NCBI GenBank assembly: GCA_947650365.1
Contig: OX393551.1
Coordinates: forward strand, 2,190,001 to 2,254,000
Source of the DNA: Chamaelirium japonicum
Taxonomy: Eukaryota > Streptophyta > Magnoliopsida > Liliales > Melanthiaceae
Length of the DNA: 64,000 bases
Reading direction: 5' to 3'
A program made the translations under genes and the position numbers. Shown here piece by piece: positions 1 to 11,163 of this stretch. Under the pieces are notes generated by a model. It searched no databases, was not told the origin of the DNA, and worked only from the letters and a program-made list of their open reading frames with translations. Each line of letters begins with the position of its first letter. The first letter of the stretch is position 1.

Positions 1-1371
1 TAATTCATTCGCACGATCCATTCTAATTCATTCATACGATCCATTCTAATTCATTCGTACGATCCATTCTAATTCATTCGTACGATCCATTCTAATTCAT
101 TCGCACAATCTATTCTAATTCATTCGTATGATCCATTCTAATTTATTCGTTCAAATATATCCATTCTAATTCATTTGTACGATCCATTCTAATTCATTCG
201 TACGATCCATTCTAATTCATTCGTACGATCGATTCTAATTCATTCGCACGATCCATTCTAATTCATTCGTACGATCCATTCTAATTTATTCGTTCAAATA
301 TATCCATTCTAATTCATTCATACGATCCATTCTAATTCTTTCGCACGATCCATTCTAATTCATTCGTACGATCCATTCTAATTCATTCGTATGATCAATT
401 CTAATTCATTCGCACGATCCATTCTAATTCATTTGTACGATCTATTCTAATTCATTCGTACGATCCATTCTAATTCATTCGCACGAATGTACCTATTCTA
501 ATTCATTCGTACAATGCGTTCTAATCCAATCGTACGATCCATTCTAATCCATTCGTATGATCCATTCTAATTCATTCGTATGATCCATTCTAATTCATTC
601 GTACGATCCATTCTAATTCATTTGCATGAATGTATCCATTCTAATTTATTCGTACGATCCATTCTAATTCATTCGCACAATCCATTCTAACTCATTTGCA
701 CAAATGTATCCATTCTAATTCATTCGTAAGATCCATTCTAATTCATTCGCATAAATATAACCTTTCTAATTCATTCGTACGATCCATTCTAATTCATTCC
801 TACGATCCATTCTAATTCATTCGCACGAATGTATCCATTCTAATTCATTTGCACGATCCATTCTAATTCATTCCTATGATCCATTCTAATTCATTCGTAC
901 GATCCATTCTAATTCATTCGCTCGAATGTATCCATTCTAATACATTCGTACGATCCATTCTAATTCATTCGTACGATCTATTCTAATTCATTCCTACGAT
1001 CCATTCTAATTCATTCGCACGAATGTATCCATTCTAATTCATTTGCACGATCCATTCTAATTCATTCCTATGATCTATTCTAATTCATTCGTACGATCCA
1101 TTCTAATTCATTCTCACAATGTAACCTTTCTAATTCATTTGTACGATCCATTCTAATTCATTCCCACGATCCATTCTAATTCATTCGTATGATCCATTCT
1201 AATTCATTCCTACGATCTATTCTAATTCATATGCTCGAATATATCCATTCTAATTCATTCATTCGATCCATTCTAATTCATTCGTACGATCCATTCAAAT
1301 TCATTCGCATGATCGATTCTAATTCATTCGTACGATCCATTTTAATTCATTTGCACGAATGTAACCATTCT
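1..1371 (+). repeat. 23-bp satellite array, forward block
   Basis: Tandem units of 23 bp, each GATCCATTCTAA followed by TTCATTCGTAC, cover the block without a break. Units of 28 bp carry an extra ATGTA so that CGATCC becomes CGAATGTATCC (for example near 832, 926 and 1020). Most unit-to-unit differences lie in the CGTACG hinge (CGCACG, CGTATG, CATACG, TGTACG). No gene is present; short open frames are by-products of the repeat. The block ends in the 14-bp palindrome CCATTCTAGAATGG at 1365-1378, where the array turns round. Confidence 0.97.
1189..1371 (+). repeat. 194-bp higher-order block, copy with altered 3' end
   Basis: This is a copy of a recurrent block of about eight units with diagnostic variants in fixed order: CCTAC linker, GATCTATT, CGCTC with an ATGTA insertion, CGTTC linker, ATTCAAATT, CGCAT linker, then CTCAC with ATGTAACCTTTC, then TTTGTAT. 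Here the CGTTC position reads CATTC and the last part reads TTGCAC with ATGTAACC. The ATTCAAATT variant changes an in-frame TAA to AAA, which is why these blocks have 60-80 codon open frames. A mirror copy follows at 1426-1623. Confidence 0.8.
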
Positions 1372-1425
1372 AGAATGGATCGTACGAACGAATTAGAATG
1401 GATCATATGAAAGAATTAGAATGGA

Positions 1426-1623
1426 TCATACAAATGAATTAGAAAGGTTACATTCGTGAGAATGAATTAGAATGGATCGTACGAATGAATTAGAATGGAT
1501 CATGCAAATGAATTTGAATGGATCGTACGAATGAATTAGAATGGATCGAACTAATGAATTAGAATGGATACATTCGAGCGAATGAATTAGAATAGATCGT
1601 AGGAATGAATTAGAATGGATCAT
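1426..1623 (-). repeat. 194-bp higher-order block, reverse copy
   Basis: Reverse-orientation copy with all diagnostic variants: ATACAAATG, AAAGGTTACATTCGTGAG, ATGCAAATGAATTTGAATGG, CGAACTAATG, CATTCGAGCG, AATAGATCGTAGG. With the forward copy at 1189-1371 it forms a head-to-head inverted pair. Confidence 0.88.
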
Positions 1624-1998
1624 ACGAATGAATTAGAATGGATCGTGCGAATTAATTAGAATGGATCGTACGAATGAATTAGAATGGATCGTACGCGTAT
1701 GAACGAATTAGAATGGATCGTACGAATGAAATAGAATGGATACATTCGAGCGAATGAATTAGAATAGATCTTACGAATAAATTAGAATGGATCATACGAA
1801 TGAATTAGAATAGATCGTACGAATGAATTAGAATAGATCGTGCGAATAAATTAGGATGGATCGTACGAATGAATTAAAATGGATACAGTTGTGCGAATGA
1901 ATTAGAATGGATCATACGATTGAATTTGAATGGATTGTACGAATAAATTAGAATTGATCGTACGAATGAATTAGAATGGATACATTCGAGCGAGTGAA

Positions 1999-2229
1999 TT
2001 AGAATGGATCGTACGAATGAATTAGAATGGATCGTGCAAATAAATTAGAATGGATACATTCGTGCGAATGAATTAGAATGGATCGTACGAATGAATTAGA
2101 ATGGATCATGCGAATGAATTTGAATGGATCGTACGAATGAATTAGAATGGATCGAACGAATGAATTAGAATGGATACATTCGAGCGAATGAATTAGAATA
2201 GATCGTAGGAATGAATTAGAATGGATCAT
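1999..2229 (-). repeat. 194-bp higher-order block, reverse copy with variant end
   Basis: Carries GCGAATGAATTTGAATGG, CGAACGAATG, CATTCGAGCG and AATAGATCGTAGG in the expected reverse order. The ACCTTTC-type end is replaced by an ordinary 28-bp unit (ATACATTCGTGCG), so it is a recombined or truncated copy. Confidence 0.82.
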
Positions 2230-3351
2230 ACGAATGAATTTAAATGGATCGTGCGAATGAATTAGAATGGATTGTACGAATGAATTACAATGGATACATT
2301 CGTGCGAATGAATTAGAATGGATCGTACGAATGAATTAGAATGGATCGTACGAATGAATTAGAATGGATCGTACGAATGAATTAGAATAGATCGTGCGAA
2401 TGAATTAGAATGGATCGTACGAAAGAATTAGAATGGATCGTACGAATGAATTAGAATGGATCATACGAATGAATTAGAATCGATCGTGCGAATGAATTAG
2501 AATGGATCGTACGAATGAATTAGAATGGATACATTTGTGCGATGAATAAGAATGGAGCTTACGAATGAATTAGAATGGAGCGTACGAATGAACTAGAATG
2601 GATACATTCGTGCGAATGAATTAGAATGGATCATATGAAAGAATTAGAATGGATCGTGCGAATGAATTAGAATGGTTCGTGCGAATGAATTAGAATGGAT
2701 CGTACGAACGAATTAGAATGGATCGTACAAACGAATTAGAAAGGATCATATGAACAAATTAGAATGGATCGTACGAATGAATTAGAATGGATACATTTGT
2801 GCGAATTAATTAGAATGGATCGTACGAATGAATTAGAATGGATCGTACGAATGAATTAGAATGGATCGTACGAATGAATTAGAATGGATAGTGCGAATGA
2901 ATTAGAATGGATCGTACGAATGAATTAGAATGGATACATTCGTGCGAATGAATTAGAATGGATCGTACGAATGAATTAGAATAGATCGTACAAATGAATT
3001 AGAATGTATCGTGCGATTGAATTAGAATTGATCATACGAATGAATTAGAATGGATCGTACGAATGAATTAGAATGGATCGTGCGAATGAATTAGAATGGA
3101 TCGTACGAATGAATTAGAATGGATATATTTGAACGAATAAATTAGAATGGATCATATGAATGAATTAGAATGGATCGTACAAATGAATTAGAATGGATCG
3201 TGCGAATGAATTAGAATCGATCATACGAATGAATTAGAATGGATCGTATGAATGAATTAGATCATACGAATGGATTAGAATGGATCGTACGAATGAATTA
3301 AAATGGATACATTCATACGACTGAATTAGAATAGATTGTACGAATGAATTA

Positions 3352-3515
3352 GAATTCATTCGTACGATCCATTCTAATTCATTTGCATGAATGTATCCAT
3401 TCTAATTTATTCGTATGATCCAGTCTAATTCATTCGCACAATCCATTCTATTTCATTCGCACGAATATATCCATTCTAATTCATTCGTACGATCCATTGT
3501 AATTCATTCGTACAA
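3352..3515 (+). repeat. Small forward satellite island
   Basis: About 160 bp of forward units between two reverse blocks. The left edge is an inverted repeat: 3338-3350 is the exact reverse complement of 3353-3365, with AG between. The right edge lies in CGTACAAATGAATCG near 3509-3523. Confidence 0.9.
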
Positions 3516-4680
3516 ATGAATCGTACGAATGAATTAGAATGGATTAGAATGCATTATGAGAATGAATTAGAATGGATCGTACGAATGAATTAGAATGGAT
3601 CATAGGAATGAATTAGAATGGATCGTGCAAATGAATTAGAATGGATACATTCGTGCGAATGAATTAGAATGGATCGTAGGAATGAATTAAAATGGATCGT
3701 ACGAATGAATTAGAATGGATCGTACGAATGAATTAGAATGGATACATTCGAGCGAATGAATTAGAATGGATCGTACGAATGAATTAGAATGGATCATAGG
3801 AATGAATTAGAATGGATCGTGCAAATGAATTAGAATGGATACATTCGCGAGAATGAATTACAATGGATCGTAGGAATGAATTAGAATAGATCGTACGAAT
3901 GAATTAGAAAGGTTATATTTATGCGAATGAATTAGAATGGATCGTACAAATGAATTAGAATGGATATATTTGTGCAAATGAGTTATAATGGATTGTGCGA
4001 ATGAATTAGAATGGATCGTACGAATAAATTAGAATGGATACATTCATGCAAATGAATTAGAATGGATCGTACGAATGAATTAGAATGGATCATACGAATG
4101 AATTAGAATGGATCGTACGAATGGATTAGAATGGATCGTACGAATGGATTAGAACGCATTGTATGAATGAATTAGAATAGATACATTCGTGCGAATGAAT
4201 TAGAATGGATCGTACGAATGAATTAGAATAGATCCTACAAATGAATTAGAATGGATACATTCGTGCGAATGAATTAGAATGGATCGTAGGAATGAATTAG
4301 AATGATCGTACGAATGAATTAGAATGGTTACACTTGTACGAATGGATTAGAATGGATCGTACGAATGAATTGGAATAGATCGTGCGAATGAATTAGAATG
4401 GAACGTACGAATGAATTAGAATGGATCGTGCGAATGTATTAGAATGGATCGTACGAATGAATTAGAATAGATCGTGCGAATGAATTAGAATGGATCGTAC
4501 GAATGAATTAGAATGGATCGTGCGAATGTATTAGAATGGATCATACGAATGAATTAGAATGGATACATTTGTGCGAATGAATTAGAATGGATCGTACGAA
4601 TGAATTAGAATGGATCGTACGAATGAATTAGAATGGATCGTACGAATTTACGAATGAATTAGAATGAATTAGATTGCATC
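3516..4680 (-). repeat. 23-bp satellite array, reverse block
   Basis: Reverse units with regular 28-bp forms (ATACATTCGTGCG and related). The variant GAACGCATTGTATGAATG near 4152 is a marker that recurs elsewhere in the window. It ends at GATTGCATCGTACGATCC (about 4672-4690), a strand-switch sequence also found near 54577 and 54929. Confidence 0.95.
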
Positions 4681-7265
4681 GTACGATCCATTCTAATTCA
4701 TTCGCACGATCCATTCTAATTCATTCGTACGATCCATTCTAATTCATTCGCACGATCCATTCTAATTCATTCGCACGAATGTATCCATTCTAATTCATTT
4801 GCATGATCCATTCTAATTCATTCCTATGATCCGTTCTAATTCATTCGTACGATCCATTGTAATTCATTCGCTCGAATATATCCATTCTAATTCATTTGTA
4901 CGATCCATTCTAATGAATTAGAATGTATTGTGCGAATGAATTAGAATAGATCGTATGAATGAATAAGAATGGATCCATTCTAATTCATTCGTACGATCCA
5001 TTCTAATTCATTCGCACGATCAATTCTAATTCATTCGTATGATCCATTCTAATTCATTCGCACGATCCATTCTTATTCATTCATACGATCCATTCTAATT
5101 CATTCGCACAATCCATTCTAATTTATTCGTACGATCCATTCTAATTCATTCGTATGATCCATTCTAACTCATTCGGTGGATCCATTCTTATTCATTCGTA
5201 CGATCCATTCTAATTTTTTTGCACGAATATACGATCCATTCTAATTCATTCGAACAAATGTATCCATTCTAATTCATTCGTACGATCCATTCTAATTCAT
5301 TCTCACGAATGTAACCTTTCTAATTCATTTGTATGATCCATTCTAATTCATTCGTATGATCCATTCTAATCTATTTGTACGATCCATTCTAATCCATTCA
5401 TACGATCCATTCTAATTCATTCTCACAAATGTAACCTTTCTAATTCATTTTTACGATCCATTCTAATTCATTCGTACGATACATTCTAATCCATTCGTCC
5501 GATCCATTCTAATCCATTCGTACGATCCATTCTAATTCATTCGCACGAATGTATCCATTCTAATGCATTCGTACGATCCATTCTAATTCATTTGCACGAT
5601 CCATTCTAATCCATTCGTACGATCCATTCTAATTCATTCGTACGATCCATTCTAATTCATTCTCACAAATGTAACATTTCTAATTCATTTGTATGATCCA
5701 TTCTAATTCATTCGTACGATCCATTCTAATCCATTCGTACGATCCATTCTAATTCATTCGCACGAATGTAACCATTCTAATTCATTCGTACGATCCATTC
5801 TAAATCATTCCTACGATCCATTCTAATTCATTCGCACGAATGTATCCATTATAATTCATTTGCACGATCTATTCTAATTCATTCCTATGATTCATTCTAA
5901 TTCATTCGTACGATCCATTCTAATTCATTCGCTTGAATGAATCCATTCTAATTCATTCATACGATCCATTCTAATTCATTCGTACGATCCATTCTAATCC
6001 ATTCGAACGATCCATTCTAATTCATTCGTACAATGCGTTCTAATTCATTCGTACGATCCATTCTAATCCATTCATACGATTCATTCTAATTCATTCGCAC
6101 GATCAATTCTAATTCATTCGTACGATCCATTCTAATTCATTCGCACGAATGTAACCATTCTAATTTATTCGTACGATCAATTCTAATTCATTCGCACGAA
6201 TCTAAATATTTTAATTCATTCGTACGATCCATTCTAATTTATTCATACGATCTGTTCTAATTCATTCGCATGATCCATTCTAAATCATTCTTACGATCCA
6301 TTCTAATTCATTCACACGAATGTAACCATTCTAATTCATTCGTAAGATCCATTCTAATTTATTCCTACGATCCATTCTAATTCATTCGCACAATGTATCC
6401 ATTCTAATTCATTTGCTCGATCCATTCTAATTCATTCCTATGATCCATTCTAATTCATTCGTACGATCCATTCTAATTCATTCGCTCGAATGTATCCATT
6501 CTAATTCATTCGTACGATTCTTTCTAATTCCTTCATACGATCCATTCTAATTCATTCGTACGATCCATTCTAATTCGTTCGTACGATCCATTCTAATTTA
6601 TTCGCACGATCTATTCTAATTCATTCGTACGATCCATTCTAATCCATTCGTATGATCAATTCTAATTCATTCGCACGATCCATTCTAATTCATTCTCACG
6701 AATGTAACCTTTCTAATTCATTTGTATGATCTATTCTAATTCATTCGTACGATCCATTCTAATCCATTCGTACGATCCATTCTAATCCATTCGTACGATC
6801 CATTCTAATTCATTCGCTCGAATGTATCCATTCTAATTCATTCGTACGATCCATTCTAATCCATTCGTACGATCCATTCTAAACCATTCGAACGATCCAT
6901 TCTAATTCATTCGCACGAATGTAACCATTCTAATTCATTCATACGATCCATTCTAATTCATTCGCACAATCCATTCTAATTCATTCGTACGATCCATTCT
7001 AATCCATTCGTACGATCCATTCTAATTCATTCGTACGATCCATTCTAATTCATTCTCACAAATGTAACCTTTTCTAATTCATTCGTATGATCCATATTAA
7101 TTTATTCGTACGATCCATTCAAATTCATTCGCATGATCCATTCTAATTCATTCGTACGATCCATTCTAATCCATTCGTACGATCCATTCTAATTCATTCG
7201 CACGAATGTAAACATTCAAATTCATTCGTACAATCCATTCTAATTCATTTGTATGATCAATTCTA
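4681..7265 (+). repeat. 23-bp satellite, forward block with one short inverted island
   Basis: Forward units, interrupted by a reverse island of about 60 bp at roughly 4914-4972 that returns to forward at AATGGATCCATTC. Many units here carry CTAATCCATTCG, a CC variant that is locally clustered (5380-5750 and 6640-7020), which suggests local tandem amplification. A CGGTGGATCC marker unit lies near 5174. Confidence 0.95.
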
Positions 7266-7738
7266 ATTAGAATTAGAATGAATTAGAATGGATACATTCG
7301 AGCGAATGAATTAGAATAGATAGTAGGAATGAATTAGAATGGATCATATGAATGAATTAGAATAGATCGTACGAATGAATTAGAATGGATACATTCGAAT
7401 AGATTAGAATGGATCGTACGAATGAATTAGAATGGATATATTTATGCGAATGAATTAGAATGGATCGTGCGAATGAATTAGAATGAATCGTACGAATGAA
7501 TTAGAATGGTTACATTCGTGCGAATGAATTAGAATGGATCGTACGAATGGATTAGAATGGATCGTACGAATGGATTAGAATGGATCGTACGAATGAATTA
7601 GAATGGTTCGTACAAATGAATTAGAAAGGTTACATTTGTGAGAATGAATTAGAATGGATTCATTTGTACAATGAATAAGAATGGATCATATGAATGAATT
7701 AGAATGGATCATAGAAATGAATTAGAATGGATCGTGCA
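7266..7738 (-). repeat. Reverse satellite block left of the retrotransposon
   Basis: Reverse units that run directly into the element. The final 18 bases (7719-7736) are the exact reverse complement of the satellite that resumes on the right side of the element once the target duplication is removed. Confidence 0.95.
7734..7738. repeat. Target-site duplication, left copy (GTGCA)
   Basis: The five bases before the LTR terminal TG are GTGCA. The same five follow the other LTR at 19330-19334. A 5-bp duplication is normal for Ty3/gypsy integrases and shows that both element ends are original. Confidence 0.95.
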
Positions 7739-7740
7739 TG

Positions 7741-7780
7741 TCACGCCCCAGAAATCTGAAGACCGATTCCTGGGGTGTGA
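7741..7780. other. Stem-loop at the LTR end, left copy
   Basis: 7741-7751 (TCACGCCCCAG) pairs with 7770-7780 (CTGGGGTGTGA) with one mismatch, leaving an 18-nt loop. In element sense this is the last part of U5. The same structure occurs at 15952-15991, next to the primer binding site. It may be a structured end for reverse transcription or packaging; that is inference. Confidence 0.6.
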
Positions 7781-8924
7781 GGTGAGAAAAGGAAAAGGGT
7801 TCTGGGTATGGTTACTTAACTATGCCAATTTTAGGATTCTCACTGGGCTCTTTCTACGCTCACACACAAGCAAATGAAAGAAGGGGGAGAAACAAAAGTT
7901 CAGGCTCGACCTTTAAAAGGAGTATCCTTTCAGTACATGCGACCCAACGGGGTCACAACATACTGACAGAATATCCTCTAAAGGAGCACGCGGCTCAAGC
8001 CTCCGACGGCGAGCCGAGTATCTCACCCGCTCCCGAGCACTCGGTGCATCTGTCTGAAGGTCCTATCTACTGGGCTTGTCGAATTAGGTCAATTATTCAT
8101 CTTATATTTTTTGTGGTGATCTAACCTAGGCTTGGGGCCTTGAGGAGAGGCCTACCCAAAGAAAATTCAGCTGGCACATCACCACTTATCACACTAACTA
8201 ACTAATAGAAACTTATTCCAATCCAATTCGATTACATCCGATGAAAAGGTACCACTACTAAGATTGACATAAATAGAAAAAAAAAAAATATAAGCTGCTA
8301 CTCTACTGACTGCTGGACTCCTACTGCTGCTCCTGTGCCTCAGCTCCTGCAGAAGAGTCTACTCGTGGGAATGAGTAGCCCCCAAAAATACATTTGGGAG
8401 ATTAGCCAAATAAATGGCTAGTGACAAGCTAACAATCTTAATAACTAACAACGCTCAATTTTTAAGACAAATTATTGATTAACCTAATTGTCAAGCTATG
8501 TTCTCAAACACGACCTATGTGTCCATGCAATTTCTACATTCACATGCAAATCCTACTGTCACTAGGTCATCGTGTATACAGTCGTACAATTCAAAATTTA
8601 ATAATCAAACAATTAAGCACTCATACATGAACCCCGGATATTTTGTTCAACCTGCCCCCGGTCGGGCATTACTATCGGGCCTTTTATTTCGATGTAGAGG
8701 GCCAACTCTCTCGCCGTGCATCCACCAACACCATGCACAATTCACCCAGATGATCATAAGGGGTTTCCCGTCTTTCACGGTGGAGCTCTACCGCCCAACT
8801 TGCTTTACTATGGGGACTTCAACTCCCCGGGACAGGGTTGCTAGGCCAATCCCTACTCGAGGGCACCTCCTATTGGCTTTACCACAACCCTTGCCCGTGA
8901 CCCCTAACCTACTTAACTTCGGCT

Positions 8925-8959
8925 GTACGCGCAAGGTGGTTCACGACCCTTGCGCGTAC
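8925..8959. other. 12-bp perfect hairpin in LTR, left copy
   Basis: GTACGCGCAAGG (8925-8936) is the exact reverse complement of CCTTGCGCGTAC (8948-8959), with an 11-nt loop. It is GC-rich and would be stable in RNA. An identical hairpin lies at 17136-17170. Function unknown. Confidence 0.8.
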
Positions 8960-10279
8960 GGGGTCTCTACCCTCTAACCAGGTAGATTAACAATAATTAA
9001 CATACACATGGCAATGAAAGTACTAAACAGTGTTTAAACTTTTTCAATGGATTACCCCGGGATTCGCACCCACTCACAACCCAGCATCATAATCAAATAA
9101 AATAAATCACTCTCACCCAAAATCCATTTACCGGGGTTACCACGCTCACCTCAGGAGGGTGGGTCCCGAAAATTCTTTAATTATTTATTTATTCAAATTA
9201 AGGGAAAATCCTAGTTATGGTGTCCATGCAAACAATAATATTTTATTATTAAATTAATAACTTTTTATGCATGCGTCGCCGGACTCGCGACTCCGCATGC
9301 AAGGCGGGGTCCACTCGACCACATGCGACGACGTCCGGCGGGACCCGCATGCAGCGTTATGGACACCTACCCTTAATTTTTATATTCACATTATTAATTA
9401 TTAAAGAAAGCGTGCTGTGTCACCTGGTCGACGTGCACGGACTCCTGTCTCTGGCCTCTGCTCCGTCCACGGCTGGATCGCCCCGGTACGAACTGGTAAG
9501 TTGCATGCATCCATATGTTACTAATAAGCTAAAAACGGGGATTTCAATTTTAATTGCATGGGGACTGGATGCTGTTATCACCGTGTTATAGACACGAAGA
9601 TCGATATGGTTAAAGGGGGTATTAGTTGGTCTGCCATCAATGGTGGTTGGCTTCTACTGTCTGCATGTCGACGTTAAAGCCGACAGCGGCCACCACCACA
9701 GAGGGAACACGGGATCAAAGGGGTAGGTGGCTGTTAGCACATGGGGCCTAGTCGGACTGGGTCGGGTACCACTTGTTGCATGGCTGCCGACAACGAGGCC
9801 GTCGGCAGCCATTGCAGCAAGGTGAGAACGAAGGGAGCGGCATGCAATGGATTGGTTCATCGGTAGCTCGGCCACCGGCTACCATGGCCGCATCGAGGTC
9901 CAAAACCACAAGAGGGTTAGAGGTCGGCCGGATTTCTTACAGAAAGAAAACAAAAAAAAAGACAGGGCATAGATTCGATCGGCAGGGTCGTCGGTCTGAT
10001 CATCACAAAAGGAGAAAAAAAAAAATAGGGGTTCGTCGGGTTGGTCTCAACATAGCCGGAGAAAAAGAACAGGGGACGGAGAGGGGGCTGACCTGGTGCA
10101 GTCGGGGGTCGTCGACGATGGCTCTTCCTCCAGCTGCTCCTCCCCAGCGCCGGCTGCTCCTCCCTGGTCGGCTGCCGCGCGCCCCAATGATCGCAGGGGA
10201 GAGGAGGTCGGATGAAAGAGGGAGAGATCGAGAGATGTGAGGGATGGGGTCGGGCTGGGTTTTGGGTTTAATTTATATA

Positions 10280-10292
10280 GGGGGGGGGGGGG
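10280..10292. repeat. G13 homopolymer in LTR, left copy
   Basis: A run of 13 G next to ATTTATATA. The right LTR has an equal run at 18491-18503. Confidence 0.9.
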
Positions 10293-10627
10293 TGACCTGA
10301 CGGGATAGAGATGAGAGGGGGGATCGGGATCGAGGCTGACGGGATCGGGGTGATCCGTTGGGGGGAAATCTCCTGGATTTCGGGATGAGAGGAGATCGGG
10401 ATGAGATCGGATTGAAATGGGTTTGGGTTTAGGATATAGAGAGAGAAACGGTTTAGAGAGGGAGAGAGGTAGTCTCAGGTTTGAGAGGAACGAGTTGTGC
10501 TCGGATTGGGTTTTGGCGTTGAGGAAAGAGAGAGAAAGAGAGATAGAGAGAGAGGGTCTGCTGTTGAGTGGGGTTTGGGATTCGGTTTTATTAGTGGAGA
10601 TGAGAGGGAGAGATGGATGGTTGAGAT

Positions 10628-10681
10628 GGGGTTGGTTGAAAGGGTTGGTTAGGTGGGGTTGGTTGAAAGGGTTGGTTAGGT
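10628..10681. repeat. 27-bp tandem duplication in LTR, left copy
   Basis: Two perfect copies of a 27-bp unit (GGGGTTGGTTGAAAGG then GTTGGTTAGGT), with the start of a third. The same duplication is at 18839-18892, so it predates this insertion. Confidence 0.9.
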
Positions 10682-10753
10682 GGGGTTTGGGTTTTAGATA
10701 AAGAGAGAGAGAGTGCTGGGTTCGGTTGGGTTGGGATTGGTTTTAGTTTTAAA

Positions 10754-10774
10754 TTTTTTTTTTTTTTTTTTTTT
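10754..10774. repeat. T21 homopolymer in LTR, left copy
   Basis: 21 consecutive T on the top strand (poly-A in element sense), equal in length to 18965-18985 in the other LTR. Equal length in such an unstable tract supports recent insertion. Confidence 0.9.
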
Positions 10775-11118
10775 CTTTCTCTACTAAACAAACATTGCTC
10801 GCAATTAAGCAAGGTTCGCTCCCGGGCTCGCATCGCACCGAGACGGGCCGGTGCGCAAACTTCACGAGTCCGACAGACTCGCTAAAAAAAAAAAACTTGT
10901 TACTTTAATTAATTTAAATTATCATCAAAATCATTCCTGTCATGCCTCCAGCGTCGCCTAGCGACCCGGACCCGGGGCCCACTGCCCGGTCCAACTCAGG
11001 TTCAAACACACACTATCGACAGCCATAAATGCGAAACAAAACAATCAATTTAGCAACAAATAAAGAATAATAATAATATAACTGGGCTGCCCTGAAATTA
11101 AACGTACCGGTTATTACA

Positions 11119-11131
11119 TCCTACCCACCTT
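11119..11131 (-). other. Polypurine tract
   Basis: Directly upstream of the 3' LTR in element sense, the minus strand reads AAGGTGGGTAGGA and then TGTAATAACC, the LTR start. This purine-rich 13-mer is in the right place to prime plus-strand DNA synthesis. Its two T residues are tolerated in plant Ty3/gypsy tracts. It lies about 30 nt past the pol stop codon. Confidence 0.88.
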
Positions 11132-11163
11132 ATTAAAATTTTCGTCCCGAAAATTAACTAATA

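Larger units (their letters stand above)
1372..3351 (-). repeat. 23-bp satellite array, reverse block
   Basis: The same satellite in reverse orientation (AATGAATTAGAATGG on the top strand). It holds two higher-order blocks (1426-1623 and 1999-2229). It also holds a distinctive stretch near 2525-2660 with GCGATGAATAAGAATGGAGC, seen again near 40120-40260. A stretch of about 550 bp (2790-3345) has a counterpart at 62405-62960. Confidence 0.96.
7739..11118 (-). repeat. LTR, left copy (3' LTR of the element)
   Basis: 3,380 bp, starting TGTCACGCCCCAG and ending GGTTATTACA on the top strand (TG...CA termini). It matches 15950-19329 at a constant offset of 8,211 bp with no indels seen; even the G13, T21 and A12 runs are equal in length. 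Three substitutions were found: G8584 vs A16795, G9759 vs A17970, C10154 vs T18365. Antisense open frames of 70-160 codons occur in it, but none resembles a known protein. The left two thirds is mixed sequence; 10240-10720 is GA-rich on the top strand. Confidence 0.97.

Noticed and set aside
1..7738. CRISPR array, suggested by short regular repeats
   Set aside because: There are no unique spacers; units are directly tandem and degenerate, and the element is a plant retrotransposon.
10405..10440. Telomere-like GGGTTTGGGTTTAGG
   Set aside because: A single short G/T-rich stretch inside the LTR, repeated in the other LTR; no TTTAGGG tandem array.
7822..10833. Open frames of 73-159 codons inside the LTRs (for example 8498-8977 and its copy 16709-17188)
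   Set aside because: Most are antisense to the element, they are repeated because the LTR is repeated, they have low-complexity or arginine/proline-rich composition, and no domain is recognisable.
11119..11163. Envelope-like third gene
   Set aside because: Only 45 nt lie between the pol stop and the LTR, and they hold the polypurine tract.
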